Numbered from the stretch's first letter, positions 44,384 to 53,190 are shown. The stretch: 64,000 nucleotides of DNA from Flaviramulus multivorans (GCF_021728415.1 NZ_JAKKDV010000003.1:1-64000), one strand, 5' to 3'. Translations and numbers: made by a program. The notes: generated from the letters alone by a model not told the origin.

Positions 44384-44428
44384 TGTATTTGAGGTTGAGA
44401 GTTGTGGTTTTTAGTTAAAAATTAACAT

Positions 44429-45283
44429 TTAAAGTTTATACGTTAACTTATTGTAATCTACTATTTCAGGAATAATATTAAGTGCAAATAACTCCTTTTG
44501 AGTGGTTAATACTGTTTCCTTATCAATTAATGATTGAGACCACTCGGTAATACTTAACCATTCTTGTACATCATCAAGCTTTTGTTTATATCGATTTGCT
44601 ATAGTTTTATCTATACTTGGAATATCTTTAAAATCAGCTGTGGTGTTGTTTATAATATTTAAAATCGTTTCTAAATCCTCTTTATTTGAATTAATAAAAT
44701 CTTCTCTTACAGCTATTACAAAACATGGCCATGGAGAAGGGCAATTACCTATACGTCTAAAAGTACCATCATCTACCAAAGGTTTTGTGGTGAATTTTTC
44801 CCATAAAAAATAATCCGCAGTTCCATCTGTTAAACCTTCAACGGCACCTTCTAGGTCTTTAATGACTTCAAAATTTAAATCTTCATTTAAATTCCAGTTG
44901 TTGTTTTCAGCATTTATAAAAGCCATTAAATGAGAACCAGAACCGAATCTACTTATGGCTGCCTTAGTTCCTTTTAAATCGCTAATGGTTTTGTATGATG
45001 AATTTTTTGCAACATGAATGCCCCAAACAAGTGGTGTTTGCACAAACGTTTGTACTATTCTGCTCGGGTTACCGTCAATTATGTCTTTAATAATTCCTTC
45101 AGTAAGGATTACAGCTATATCTATATCTTTATTTCGTAACGCTTTACACATGGCTCCTGTACCACCTGGGTAATCGTGCCATCGCAAATTAATATCCTTT
45201 TCTTTGTATTCTCCGTTTTTAAGAGTTAGGTACCAAGCCAGATTAAAATGTTCAGGCACCCCACCAATATTAACTTTCTTCAT
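44429..45283 (-). CDS. Substrate-binding-like protein (PBP2 fold, Ca3427-type), no signal peptide
   Basis: The 284-aa protein has the two-lobed type 2 periplasmic-binding pattern: VNIGGVPEHFNLAWYLTLKN at the start, DIDIAVILTEGIIKDI, GTKAAISRFGSGSHLMAF and GTADYFLWEKFTT. Unlike ABC-transporter binding proteins it has no signal peptide or lipobox, so it is probably cytoplasmic. This resembles the Ca3427-like branch, which may bind pyrimidine-like or thiamine-like compounds; that is a guess from fold. It is the last gene of the 48380-44429 operon, 4 bases after the nucleoside phosphorylase. Confidence 0.8.
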   Translation of the reverse strand: MKKVNIGGVPEHFNLAWYLTLKNGEYKEKDINLRWHDYPGGTGAMCKALRNKDIDIAVILTEGIIKDIIDGNPSRIVQTFVQTPLVWGIHVAKNSSYKTISDLKGTKAAISRFGSGSHLMAFINAENNNWNLNEDLNFEVIKDLEGAVEGLTDGTADYFLWEKFTTKPLVDDGTFRRIGNCPSPWPCFVIAVREDFINSNKEDLETILNIINNTTADFKDIPSIDKTIANRYKQKLDDVQEWLSITEWSQSLIDKETVLTTQKELFALNIIPEIVDYNKLTYKL

Positions 45284-45287
45284 TAAA

Positions 45288-46166
45288 TCAATCTATTTGT
45301 TCTACAATTTTATTTAGCGCATATATTATTAAATCTTCTACAACTTGAGATGGGTTATCACTAAAAGTACCAGAAGCCCTATTAGCTATTATCGCATTTA
45401 GAGATATGGCTTGATGGCCTAATAGTTTAGACAACCCATAAATGGCCGATGTTTCCATTTCAAGGTTCGTAATTCTTATACCCTTAAAATTAAAAGCATC
45501 CATTTTTGAGTTCAAATTCTGGTCTTGAATGGGAAGCCTTAAAACGCGTCCTTGCGGACCATAAAAACCCCCTGCAGTTGCTGTTAGTCCTTTTTGCGTT
45601 TGAGAACTTGAGAAAGCATTAATAAGCAATTCACTACCACTAACAACAATGGGTTTCGATTTGTTTTTACTCCAATTGGTTTGAGAAACAAACGCATTTT
45701 CAATTTCAGGATTGCCAAAAGAATCTAATTTATAGGCGTGAAGCATACCGTTTAAATCTAAGCTGTATTCACTGATGACAAATGAATTTACGGGGATATC
45801 TTCTTGTAATGAACCAGATGTGCCAATTCTAACAATATTTAAACTTTTGAGGGTTTTCTTTAGTTTTCTAGTATGTAAATCGATATTAAATAAAGCGTCT
45901 AGTTCGTTTAAAACAATATCAATATTATCCGGACCTATTCCTGTAGAAATTACTGTTATTCGTTTGTTTTTATATGTTCCTGTTTGAGTCTTGAACTCTC
46001 TTTTTTGGGTGGAAAATTCAATGCAGTCAAAATGCTTTGTTACTTTTTCTACTCGATCCGGATCTCCAACAAAGATGATGGTTTCAGAAACATGTTCCGG
46101 CTTTAAGTTTAAATGATAAACACTACCATCGTGATTTAAAATAAGTTCAGATTCCTTTATGTACAT
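45288..46166 (-). CDS. Nucleoside phosphorylase (uridine phosphorylase-like)
   Basis: The 292-aa enzyme has the PNP/UDP-phosphorylase motifs IIFVGDPDRVEKVTKHF (about residues 30-46), ISTGIGPDNIDIVLNEL, IVRIGTSGSLQ (about 113-123) and NLEMETSAIYGLSKLLGH (about 237-254). It should split uridine or a related nucleoside with phosphate. Its neighbours (a binding-fold protein, DUF1835 and SUI1) give no direct pathway. Its ATG directly touches the DUF1835 stop, so translation is coupled. Confidence 0.9.
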   Translation of the reverse strand: MYIKESELILNHDGSVYHLNLKPEHVSETIIFVGDPDRVEKVTKHFDCIEFSTQKREFKTQTGTYKNKRITVISTGIGPDNIDIVLNELDALFNIDLHTRKLKKTLKSLNIVRIGTSGSLQEDIPVNSFVISEYSLDLNGMLHAYKLDSFGNPEIENAFVSQTNWSKNKSKPIVVSGSELLINAFSSSQTQKGLTATAGGFYGPQGRVLRLPIQDQNLNSKMDAFNFKGIRITNLEMETSAIYGLSKLLGHQAISLNAIIANRASGTFSDNPSQVVEDLIIYALNKIVEQID

Positions 46167-47096
46167 TTAAACGGATTTTATAAGTCTGTTTTCGGATTTG
46201 CTAAATTGGAAATCAGACTTTTTAACACCTCCGAAAATCATATTATTGTTAAGTTTTGATGAAAAATTATATTGACCTAGTAACGCCTCATGTCCGTCTC
46301 TATTCAATTTGATTTTACCATCTTCAAAAGTAAAAAATATGCTTAATTTGTTAATAATTCTTTCTATTTGTAAATCACCATATCCATAAAAACCTTGATA
46401 ATTTAAGGCATAGCCTAACAACTGATTTTTTGATGTAATTTCCTTTTTATTAATAATTTCTAGTATGTTTTTTTCAAGAACATTTAAACCATCAACGGAG
46501 TCGGGGAAGCGCTCTAAATGTGCTTTTAAGCAATTACTTAAGTATTTAAATGAAGACGGTTTTACAATAAAAGGTTTTAGTAAATTATGGTCAATTCCGC
46601 AGTAAATACTCCATACGGTAGTTGCCATAGTTATATCATCTTCATTCAATAAAACCTTATTTTCAAAATGTTTCATTAGCTGTTCAGAATTTAACTCTGC
46701 TAAACCTTTTAGGTTTTTGCTTCCTTCAATTCTTCCACTGCATACAAGAAATATTGGAGCATCTATTTTTTTTTGTTGTAAAAGGCTGATAACTGCAACC
46801 ATATTAATGTGGCAAAACAAATCGTATTCAAACCACAAAACAATTTCGGAATAGTTGTCCAGATGATTTAACTTTTCTAACTCTTTTTTAATTTTTTCAG
46901 TATCTAAATCTATATTATAAAATAAACTAAAAAAATCCTGTCGAGTTTTTAGAAAGGCGTTAGAACCTACTTTTTCTATAGTTGGGCCTTCACAAAGCAT
47001 TTCCTGCCATGTTAATATTTCACCATCAAATCCTAACTCATTAAGAAAATTAGTTAATACGTCTCCGTTGGTAATATGAAGTGGTAGTTTGTTCAT
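46167..47096 (-). CDS. DUF1835 domain protein
   Basis: The 309-aa protein begins with the DUF1835 signature LPLHITNGDVLTNFL (about residues 4-18) and continues with WQEMLCEGPTIE, EIVLWFEYDLFCHINM and a helical C-terminal part. The family is soluble and of unknown function. In some bacteria it is found near stress or sporulation genes. It lies 2 bases after the SUI1 gene and directly before the phosphorylase, within a five-gene operon. Confidence 0.85.
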   Translation of the reverse strand: MNKLPLHITNGDVLTNFLNELGFDGEILTWQEMLCEGPTIEKVGSNAFLKTRQDFFSLFYNIDLDTEKIKKELEKLNHLDNYSEIVLWFEYDLFCHINMVAVISLLQQKKIDAPIFLVCSGRIEGSKNLKGLAELNSEQLMKHFENKVLLNEDDITMATTVWSIYCGIDHNLLKPFIVKPSSFKYLSNCLKAHLERFPDSVDGLNVLEKNILEIINKKEITSKNQLLGYALNYQGFYGYGDLQIERIINKLSIFFTFEDGKIKLNRDGHEALLGQYNFSSKLNNNMIFGGVKKSDFQFSKSENRLIKSV

Positions 47097-47098
47097 TA

Positions 47099-47425
47099 TT
47101 ATCCGCCTACGCGCTTTACTTGAAAACCTTTATCCTTCAGAATTCGCATTATTTTATCACGATAATCTCCTTGAATAATAATCTTATCGTCTTTAAAACT
47201 ACCACCAACACTCAATTTAGTTTTAATTTCCTTAGCAAGAATTTTAAAATCTTCGGTTGCTCCAGTATAACCTTCAAGAATAGTAATAGGCTTACCTTTT
47301 CGTTTTTCGTATTTGCAAATTATGGGGTCATCTTGCATCCAAATATTAGAGGATTCCTCTGTACTTGAGTCTTCTTCCTGAATATGATCAGGAAATAAAT
47401 TTTTAAGCTGATCTTGAAGATCCAT
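47099..47425 (-). CDS. SUI1/eIF1-like translation factor (YciH family)
   Basis: The 108-aa protein has an acidic N-terminus followed by the SUI1 domain: KGKPITILEGYTGATEDFKI (residues 46-65), IKTKLSVGGSFKDDKIIIQG and the closing ILKDKGFQVKRVGG. In bacteria such proteins are thought to affect fidelity of translation start, especially under stress. It starts 4 bases after the oxygenase gene. The DUF1835 gene follows after 2 bases. Confidence 0.92.
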   Translation of the reverse strand: MDLQDQLKNLFPDHIQEEDSSTEESSNIWMQDDPIICKYEKRKGKPITILEGYTGATEDFKILAKEIKTKLSVGGSFKDDKIIIQGDYRDKIMRILKDKGFQVKRVGG

Positions 47426-47429
47426 GACG

Positions 47430-48380
47430 TTATTTTTTAATAAGTCCTAACTCTACTAAACGCTCATTTAAAAATTCGCCAGCTGTAATATCATCAAAAC
47501 CTTTTGGATTATCTTTATCAATACATCCTTCCAATACGTCTAGCTTCATACTGCTTATAGGATGCATAAAGAACGGAATAGAGTATCTTGATGTTCCCCA
47601 AAGCTCTCTTGGTGGATTAATCACACGATGTATGGTTGACTTTAGTTTATTGTTGGTATGTCTTGAAAGCATATCACCAACATTTATCATTAATTCATCT
47701 GGTTCTGCAATGGCATCAATCCATTCTCCTTTATGATTTTGCACTTGTAAACCTCTTCCTTGGGCGCCCATTAATAGTGTGATTAAATTGATATCTCCGT
47801 GTGCAGCAGCACGAACAGCATCTTTAGGCTCTTCTTTAATTGGTGGATAATGAATCGGTCTTAAAATGGAGTTTCCATTATGAATATATTTATCAAAATA
47901 AGTTTCTTCCAAATTTAAATGCAATGCTAAAGCTCTTAAAACATATTTTGCTGTTTTCTCTAGCATTTTATAGGTTTCTTTTCCAATTTTATTAAATTCT
48001 GGGAGTTCTTTAACAATAACATTATCAGGATATTCAGCTTTTAAAGCATCATCATTTTCAACATATTGCCCAAAATGCCAAAACTCTTTTAAATCCCCTT
48101 CTTTTTTTCCTTTAGCGCTTTCTTTTCCAAAAGAAACATAACCACGCTGTCCGCCAATTCCAGGTATCTCATATTTCTGTTTAGTTTCAACTGGTAAATC
48201 GAAAAAATTCTTTACTTCTTTATATAAGTTGTCAACTAAAGCATCGTCTAAGAAATGACCTTTCAAGGCTACAAAACCTATTTCTTCATAAGCTTTTCCA
48301 ATGGCGTTTACAAAATTTTGTTTTCTAACAGGGTCGTTAGAAGTAAAATCATTTAAATTAACACTAGGGATTGTATTCAT
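47430..48380 (-). CDS. Isopenicillin N synthase-like Fe(II)/2-oxoglutarate oxygenase
   Basis: The 316-aa protein has the plant/fungal-type DIOX_N start (IPSVNLNDFTSNDPVRKQNF) and the 2OG-oxygenase core with iron ligands in AAHGDINLITLL (H-x-D, about residues 197-208) and STIHRVINPPRE (His about 255), plus RYSIPFFMHP for 2-oxoglutarate. It belongs to the IPNS-like family, which hydroxylates or desaturates small molecules. Substrate unknown. It heads the operon 48380-44429, with a -7 element at 48410-48417. Confidence 0.9.
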   Translation of the reverse strand: MNTIPSVNLNDFTSNDPVRKQNFVNAIGKAYEEIGFVALKGHFLDDALVDNLYKEVKNFFDLPVETKQKYEIPGIGGQRGYVSFGKESAKGKKEGDLKEFWHFGQYVENDDALKAEYPDNVIVKELPEFNKIGKETYKMLEKTAKYVLRALALHLNLEETYFDKYIHNGNSILRPIHYPPIKEEPKDAVRAAAHGDINLITLLMGAQGRGLQVQNHKGEWIDAIAEPDELMINVGDMLSRHTNNKLKSTIHRVINPPRELWGTSRYSIPFFMHPISSMKLDVLEGCIDKDNPKGFDDITAGEFLNERLVELGLIKK

Positions 48381-48409
48381 GAGTTGATATGTTTAAAAAT
48401 AATCTATTA

Positions 48410-48417
48410 CAAATGTA
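48410..48417 (-). promoter_or_regulatory. -7 promoter element of the oxygenase-phosphorylase operon
   Basis: On the minus strand TACATTTG is an exact match ending 29 bases before the ATG at 48380. It stands back to back with the promoter of the E1 gene. Confidence 0.5.
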
Positions 48418-48484
48418 CAAAACATTGCAAAGTTTTTTGCATTGAATAATGTTCAATTTTTTTATCGATATTTTCTTTTTATGG

Positions 48485-48492
48485 TATATTTG
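48485..48492 (+). promoter_or_regulatory. -7 promoter element for the E1 fusion gene
   Basis: TATATTTG is an exact match ending 22 bases before the ATG at 48515. Confidence 0.5.
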
Positions 48493-48514
48493 ATAAAGAA
48501 ATAGTCAAATTTTT

Positions 48515-50518
48515 ATGAAAACCTCAACAGTTTCTGATAGCATGAAATATAACATCGACAATTTAAATCATGAAACCTTATTGGCATTGTATAAAAACAT
48601 GCTGAAACCGAGGCTAATAGAAGAGAAAATGCTTGTCTTACTGCGCCAAGGTAAAATAAGTAAGTGGTTTTCAGGAATCGGGCAAGAAGCTATTTCAGTT
48701 GGTGTTACTATGGCCTTGAATAGCGATGAATATATTTTGCCAATGCACCGAAATTTAGGCGTTTTTACAACTAGAAATATTCCACTACATAGATTGTTTG
48801 CTCAATGGCAAGGAAAAGCTTCTGGATTTACAAAAGGTAGAGATCGATCTTTTCATTTTGGTACGCAAGAGTATAAAATAGTTGGAATGATATCTCATCT
48901 GGGACCACAATTGGGTGTTGCTGATGGGATTGCCTTGGCTTCAAAATTGAACAAGAAGAGTCAGGTTACAGCTGTTTTTACAGGAGAAGGAGGAACCAGT
49001 GAGGGCGATTTCCATGAAGCTTTAAATGTTGCTTCGGTGTGGCAATTACCCGTATTATTTTGTGTAGAAAATAATGGGTATGGACTATCTACGCCAACAA
49101 AAGAGCAGTATAATTGTGAGAATATAGCAGACAGAGGTGTTGGTTATGGTATGGAATCGCATATTATCGACGGGAATAACATTTTAGAAGTTTATAATAA
49201 ATTAGCAAGCATTACGGAAAGTGTGCGCAAAAACCCTCGTCCAGTTTTAATAGAATTTATAACTTTTAGAATGCGTGGGCATGAAGAGGCTAGTGGTACA
49301 AAATATGTTCCACAAGAATTAATGGATGCTTGGGCTGCGAAAGATCCTGTATTAAATTTTGAGGCATTTTTGTTAAATGAAAATATTTTAAATGACACAG
49401 AAAATGAACAGCTTAAAGATGAAATAATAAATGAAATTAACGAGCATTTAGATATTGCTTTTAATGAAGATGATATTATTCCAAGTGAAAGTGTAGAATT
49501 AAATGATGTATATCAAAATTATAATTATCAGGAAGTTATAAATAATTCAGAATTAAATGAAGTTCGTTTTATTGATGCTATTTCTGATGGCCTAAAACAA
49601 AGTATGGAGCAGCATGAAGATTTGGTCATCATGGGGCAGGATATTGCTGAATATGGAGGTGCTTTTAAAATAACTGAGGGCTTTGTTAAACAATTTGGTA
49701 AAGAACGTGTACGTAATACGCCTATTTGTGAATCTGCTATCGTTGAAGCTGCCATGGGGCTATCAATCTCGGGAATGAAAAGTGTTGTAGAAATGCAATT
49801 TGCTGATTTTGTAAGTTCGGGTTTTAATCCTGTAGTTAACTATCTTGCTAAATCATATTACCGATGGCGTCAAAATGCGGACGTTGTAATAAGAATGCCT
49901 TGTGGTGGTGGCGTTGCAGCTGGACCATTTCATTCGCAAACTAATGAAGCATGGTTTACAAAAACTCCAGGGTTAAAAGTGGCTTATCCAGCGTTTCCTT
50001 ACGATGCAAAAGGCTTATTGGCAACGGCAATTAATGACCCCAATCCTGTTTTATTCTTTGAGCATAAAGGCTTATACAGAAGCATACGTCAAGACGTACC
50101 AACTGATTATTATACACTTCCTTTCGGGAAAGCCTCGTTATTAAAAGAAGGAAAAGATGTTACCGTTATATCTTATGGAGCTGCGGTACATTGGGCTTTA
50201 GAAACTTTAGCCAATAATCCTGAAATCTCAGCAGATGTATTAGATTTAAGAACACTTCAGCCATTAGATATGGATACCATTTATGCGTCTGTAAAAAAAA
50301 CAGGGAAGGCTATTATATTACAAGAGGATTCCTTATTTGGTGGTATTGCAAGTGATATTTCAGCGCTTATTATGGAACAATGTTTTGAGTACTTAGATGC
50401 ACCGGTAAAACGAGTGGCAAGTATGGAAACACCCATACCATTTGCTAAACAACTTGAAAATCAGTATTTACCAAAAAACAGGTTTGAAGCTGAGCTTAAA
50501 AATTTAATAGATTATTAA
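48515..50518 (+). CDS. Fused 2-oxoacid dehydrogenase E1 (alpha and beta subunits in one chain)
   Basis: The 667-aa thiamine-diphosphate enzyme joins an E1-alpha domain (residues 10-300, with FTGEGGTSEGDFHEALN at about 151-167 and CVENNGYGLSTPT) to an E1-beta domain (about 345-667, with GQDIAEYGGAFKITEG and RMPCGGGVAAGPFHSQ). This is the branched-chain or 2-oxoisovalerate type found in Bacteroidota. It decarboxylates a 2-oxoacid and passes the acyl group to an E2 encoded elsewhere. The start could also be the ATG at 48542 (MKYNIDNL). Its stop overlaps the convergent dipeptidase stop by 4 bases. Confidence 0.93.
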   Translation: MKTSTVSDSMKYNIDNLNHETLLALYKNMLKPRLIEEKMLVLLRQGKISKWFSGIGQEAISVGVTMALNSDEYILPMHRNLGVFTTRNIPLHRLFAQWQGKASGFTKGRDRSFHFGTQEYKIVGMISHLGPQLGVADGIALASKLNKKSQVTAVFTGEGGTSEGDFHEALNVASVWQLPVLFCVENNGYGLSTPTKEQYNCENIADRGVGYGMESHIIDGNNILEVYNKLASITESVRKNPRPVLIEFITFRMRGHEEASGTKYVPQELMDAWAAKDPVLNFEAFLLNENILNDTENEQLKDEIINEINEHLDIAFNEDDIIPSESVELNDVYQNYNYQEVINNSELNEVRFIDAISDGLKQSMEQHEDLVIMGQDIAEYGGAFKITEGFVKQFGKERVRNTPICESAIVEAAMGLSISGMKSVVEMQFADFVSSGFNPVVNYLAKSYYRWRQNADVVIRMPCGGGVAAGPFHSQTNEAWFTKTPGLKVAYPAFPYDAKGLLATAINDPNPVLFFEHKGLYRSIRQDVPTDYYTLPFGKASLLKEGKDVTVISYGAAVHWALETLANNPEISADVLDLRTLQPLDMDTIYASVKKTGKAIILQEDSLFGGIASDISALIMEQCFEYLDAPVKRVASMETPIPFAKQLENQYLPKNRFEAELKNLIDY

Positions 50519-51825
50519 TTTAATGTTTTAGCAACAGCCTGTACTTCATCTAAAACACGAAGTAAATTACTGCTCCAAAGCATTTCTATTTCATCTTCAG
50601 TGTAGCCGCGTTTTACAAGCTCCAATGTAACATTAAAGGTTTCGGAAGCATCACTCCAGCCTTCAATGCCGCCACCACCATCAAAATCGCTACTGATTCC
50701 AACATGTTGAATACCTATTTTGTCAACTAAATAATCAATATGGTTTACAAAATCTGAAACATCCACCGCAGGAGGTAAATTCTTCATTTTACTTAGCTTT
50801 TCTTTTAAAAGTGTGCGCATCACGCTATAATGATCATAATAAATTTCCCGCTCGTCATTGGGTAAGTTTTTAATATCCTTTCTGTCAACCCATTTTACAC
50901 CCAAAGAGTCCATGATTTTTGTTCCAATTTCCTTTTCTATTTTAGATCGAGCCTCAACTTTTTCTGTATTTAAATATGATGTAAATGCAACGGTCTGTAC
51001 AACGCCACCATTTTCTTTTAGCCATTCTAGCTGTTCATCATCCAAATTTCGACTATGATTACATAATGCTCTTGCCGAGGAATGCGACGCTATAATGGGT
51101 GCTTTGCTCAGTTCAATCATTTGTCTCATGGCTTCTTTTGAGGGGTGAGAAACATCAATCATCATTCCCAATCGATTCATTTCTTTAATCACTTCTTTAC
51201 CTAATTCACTTAATCCATTATGTAACCAAACATCATCATCTTCACCAGTATTACTATCGCTTAGTTGACTATGCCCATTGTGAGCAAGCGACATATAACG
51301 TCCACCAAGATTATAAAATTTTTCTACATTTTTAATATCTAAACCAACAGGGTAGCCATTCTCAATACCAATCATGGCAACTTTTTTACCGGATTTATAA
51401 ATGCGTCTAACATCTTCAGAAGTTGTTGCTAATTCAATAGCATCTGGAGCAATTTCTTTAACCAATTTATGAATAGCATTAAATTTAGACATGGCATTGC
51501 CATAAGCTTTCTTGTAGCCGGTATCCGTTAAAGAGTCTTGCCCAGTATAAACGATAAACCATGCAACATCTAATCCGCCAGCTTTCATTTTTGGGAGATT
51601 AACTTGCGATTCTAAATTTTGCGTATAGTTTATAGAGTCTGTAAAATTCTTTACGTTTATATCGCAATGTGTATCTAATGTAATAACGCGGTCATGAATG
51701 GCTTTAGCTCGCTCTAAAAGCGCAATAGAATCATTATTTGTCATAGAGTCTTTAGAAGAATTAGATTTATTTTTACAAGAAGAAAAAAAAACTGCTAAGC
51801 AGATAATTAGAGCAAATTGCTTCAT
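50515..51825 (-). CDS. Membrane dipeptidase (M19 family) lipoprotein
   Basis: The 436-aa zinc peptidase has a lipoprotein signal with lipobox FFSSC (Cys about residue 17). The M19 motifs follow: ITLDTHCDINVKNF, LDVAWFIVYTG, MIGIENGYPVG, YMSLAHNGHSQLSD, MIDVSHPSKEAM, PIIASHSSARALCNHSRN and VGISSDFDGGGGIEG. It cleaves dipeptides, probably in the periplasm. I start at 51825; the in-frame ATG at 51864 adds a polar stretch before the signal peptide. Confidence 0.94.
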   Translation of the reverse strand: MKQFALIICLAVFFSSCKNKSNSSKDSMTNNDSIALLERAKAIHDRVITLDTHCDINVKNFTDSINYTQNLESQVNLPKMKAGGLDVAWFIVYTGQDSLTDTGYKKAYGNAMSKFNAIHKLVKEIAPDAIELATTSEDVRRIYKSGKKVAMIGIENGYPVGLDIKNVEKFYNLGGRYMSLAHNGHSQLSDSNTGEDDDVWLHNGLSELGKEVIKEMNRLGMMIDVSHPSKEAMRQMIELSKAPIIASHSSARALCNHSRNLDDEQLEWLKENGGVVQTVAFTSYLNTEKVEARSKIEKEIGTKIMDSLGVKWVDRKDIKNLPNDEREIYYDHYSVMRTLLKEKLSKMKNLPPAVDVSDFVNHIDYLVDKIGIQHVGISSDFDGGGGIEGWSDASETFNVTLELVKRGYTEDEIEMLWSSNLLRVLDEVQAVAKTLN

Positions 51826-51910
51826 TATGTTTTTACATTTAAAGTTAATCTCGTGAATATACAAAATATGCTTTTATGATTTTGAATATCAAAATTTGTA
51901 TATTTAATTC

Positions 51911-52312
51911 ATGCGTTGGCCAATATTTGTATTGATATTATGCATTGTAGGTTGTAAAAAGGAACCTAATTTTGAAGAGGACTATGACTGGAACTCCAGA
52001 ATTGTTATGGCTTCTGCATATAATTCTTTAGCCTACCAAACTAGTTCAAATCCGCATATTACCGCGTTTGGAGATAGTTTAAAACCTGGTTTAAAATATA
52101 TTGCGGTATCTAGAGATTTATTACGCAAAGGTTTAAAACACAATACCCCTGTAAAGATTGAAGGCTTTAAAGGGGTATTTTTTGTAAAAGATAAAATGAA
52201 TGTTCGTTATAAAAACCACATAGATATTTACATGGGTGTTGATGTAAAAGCTGCAAAACAGTGGGGCAGGAGAATGGTTTGCATTGACTATGGTATACCA
52301 AAAGCGGATTGA
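51911..52312 (+). CDS. 3D-domain lipoprotein (RlpA/MltA-like beta-barrel)
   Basis: The 133-aa protein has a lipoprotein signal with lipobox CIVGC (Cys about residue 15). The rest is a double-psi beta-barrel of the 3D type: VMASAYNSLAYQT, YIAVSRDLLRKGLKHNTPVK and the aspartate-bearing closing segment YKNHIDIYMGVDVKAAKQWG. These domains bind or cut peptidoglycan glycan strands in related proteins, though catalytic function is not shown here. It is a single gene whose stop lies 3 bases from that of convergent exbD. Confidence 0.85.
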   Translation: MRWPIFVLILCIVGCKKEPNFEEDYDWNSRIVMASAYNSLAYQTSSNPHITAFGDSLKPGLKYIAVSRDLLRKGLKHNTPVKIEGFKGVFFVKDKMNVRYKNHIDIYMGVDVKAAKQWGRRMVCIDYGIPKAD

Positions 52313-52315
52313 TTT

Positions 52316-52870
52316 TTATTTAATTTCAGCTTCCGAAAGTATAAACGGATAAGCCTCTTTTACTTGATTGAGTTCTTCTTTTGATAATTTGTCTGATGGT
52401 TTTTTAAGCACATTAATGCTATAAGTGTTTCGCAATTCGTAATAGGCCTTTGTCAACTCGTTTTGTACGGCAATAAACTGCTTGTAAGTTGTGTTTTTTC
52501 CATTTTGTAATGAAACAACTGCTTCCTTTGGATTATCAGAAGCGTTCGAATCCTTTTCTCCATAACAATAATTACAGCTTCCATCGCCATTATTATCAAT
52601 AAAAGATTTGGTAATTTCTTTTAAATCTTCTAGAGCAACAATATCATTTTCAATCATTACTTCGTCATTATTGTTAATTACAATGCGGAGTATATTCCGC
52701 TCATGAATTGGGTTAGTGCAATCGCCAGTAGGACAATCTTTTGGCAATAGCCTATTAATGCCTTCATCTGTCGATATGGTTGCTGTAACAAGAAAGAAAA
52801 TGAGTAATAAAAATGCGATGTCTGCCATAGACCCCGCATTTACTTCGGGTACTAATTTTGAATGTCTCAT
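52316..52870 (-). CDS. ExbD/TolR-type biopolymer transport protein
   Basis: The 184-aa protein has one N-terminal membrane helix with the proton-path aspartate in SMADIAFLLLIFFLVTAT (Asp about residue 17), and a periplasmic domain. It carries two cysteine pairs, CPTGDC (about 46-51) and CNYC (about 99-102), which standard ExbD lacks. I recall similar pairs in other flavobacterial ExbD. ExbB/TolQ is not adjacent, so the partner is elsewhere. Two small ORFs and a hairpin lie upstream. Confidence 0.92.
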   Translation of the reverse strand: MRHSKLVPEVNAGSMADIAFLLLIFFLVTATISTDEGINRLLPKDCPTGDCTNPIHERNILRIVINNNDEVMIENDIVALEDLKEITKSFIDNNGDGSCNYCYGEKDSNASDNPKEAVVSLQNGKNTTYKQFIAVQNELTKAYYELRNTYSINVLKKPSDKLSKEELNQVKEAYPFILSEAEIK

Positions 52871-52922
52871 GATTATAGTTTAAATGTTAATAGAAACTTA
52901 AATCACAAAAACAATACCGTAT

Positions 52923-53057
52923 TTAATGTGCGTAACGCTTAGCGCCTTTCCAAACACAAGTGTTAGAAGTGTTGAAATCTATAATGCGACTATTTGCAAA
53001 TAAATTTTCTTGTGTGATGTTATTTAGATGTCTCGATATTTTATGAATTGATTTCAT
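52923..53057 (-). CDS. 44-codon small ORF upstream of exbD
   Basis: ATG at 53057 opens 44 codons (MKSIHKISRHLNNITQENLF…) ending NTCVWKGAKRYAH and stop at 52923. It is basic, without signal peptide. Its end matches that of the 28-codon ORF upstream in the pattern W-x3-K/R-R-Y. It lies 52 bases before exbD on the same strand. It is too short for normal gene calling, so whether it is translated is unknown. Confidence 0.45.
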   Translation of the reverse strand: MKSIHKISRHLNNITQENLFANSRIIDFNTSNTCVWKGAKRYAH

Positions 53058-53091
53058 TTTTTTAAGATTTGATAGATGAAAGATTTGGAAG

Positions 53092-53121
53092 AAAAGACGT
53101 TACTTATCTGTAACGTCTTTT
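53092..53121 (-). terminator. Terminator-like hairpin overlapping the stop of the 28-codon ORF
   Basis: AAAAGACGTTAC (53092-53103) and GTAACGTCTTTT (53110-53121) form a perfect 12-bp stem. The 6-base loop contains the ORF's stop codon. On the minus strand it is followed by TTTTCTTCC. It would separate the first small ORF from the second and from exbD. Confidence 0.6.
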
Positions 53122-53190
53122 ACTGTTCCATTCGTTGCTTTTTGTACCGTTTAAGGTTCCTGATAATTGATTGTTGTTTAAAGTTCTCAT
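53104..53190 (-). CDS. 28-codon small ORF with terminator-like hairpin at its stop
   Basis: ATG at 53190 opens 28 codons (MRTLNNNQLSGTLNGTKSNE, then WNSKRRYR) ending at TAA in the loop of a 12-bp hairpin. It is Asn-rich with a strongly basic end. The hairpin makes this look like a leader peptide or a short independent transcript upstream of the second small ORF and exbD. The rest of 53191-53434 holds no further gene that I can see. Confidence 0.45.
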   Translation of the reverse strand: MRTLNNNQLSGTLNGTKSNEWNSKRRYR

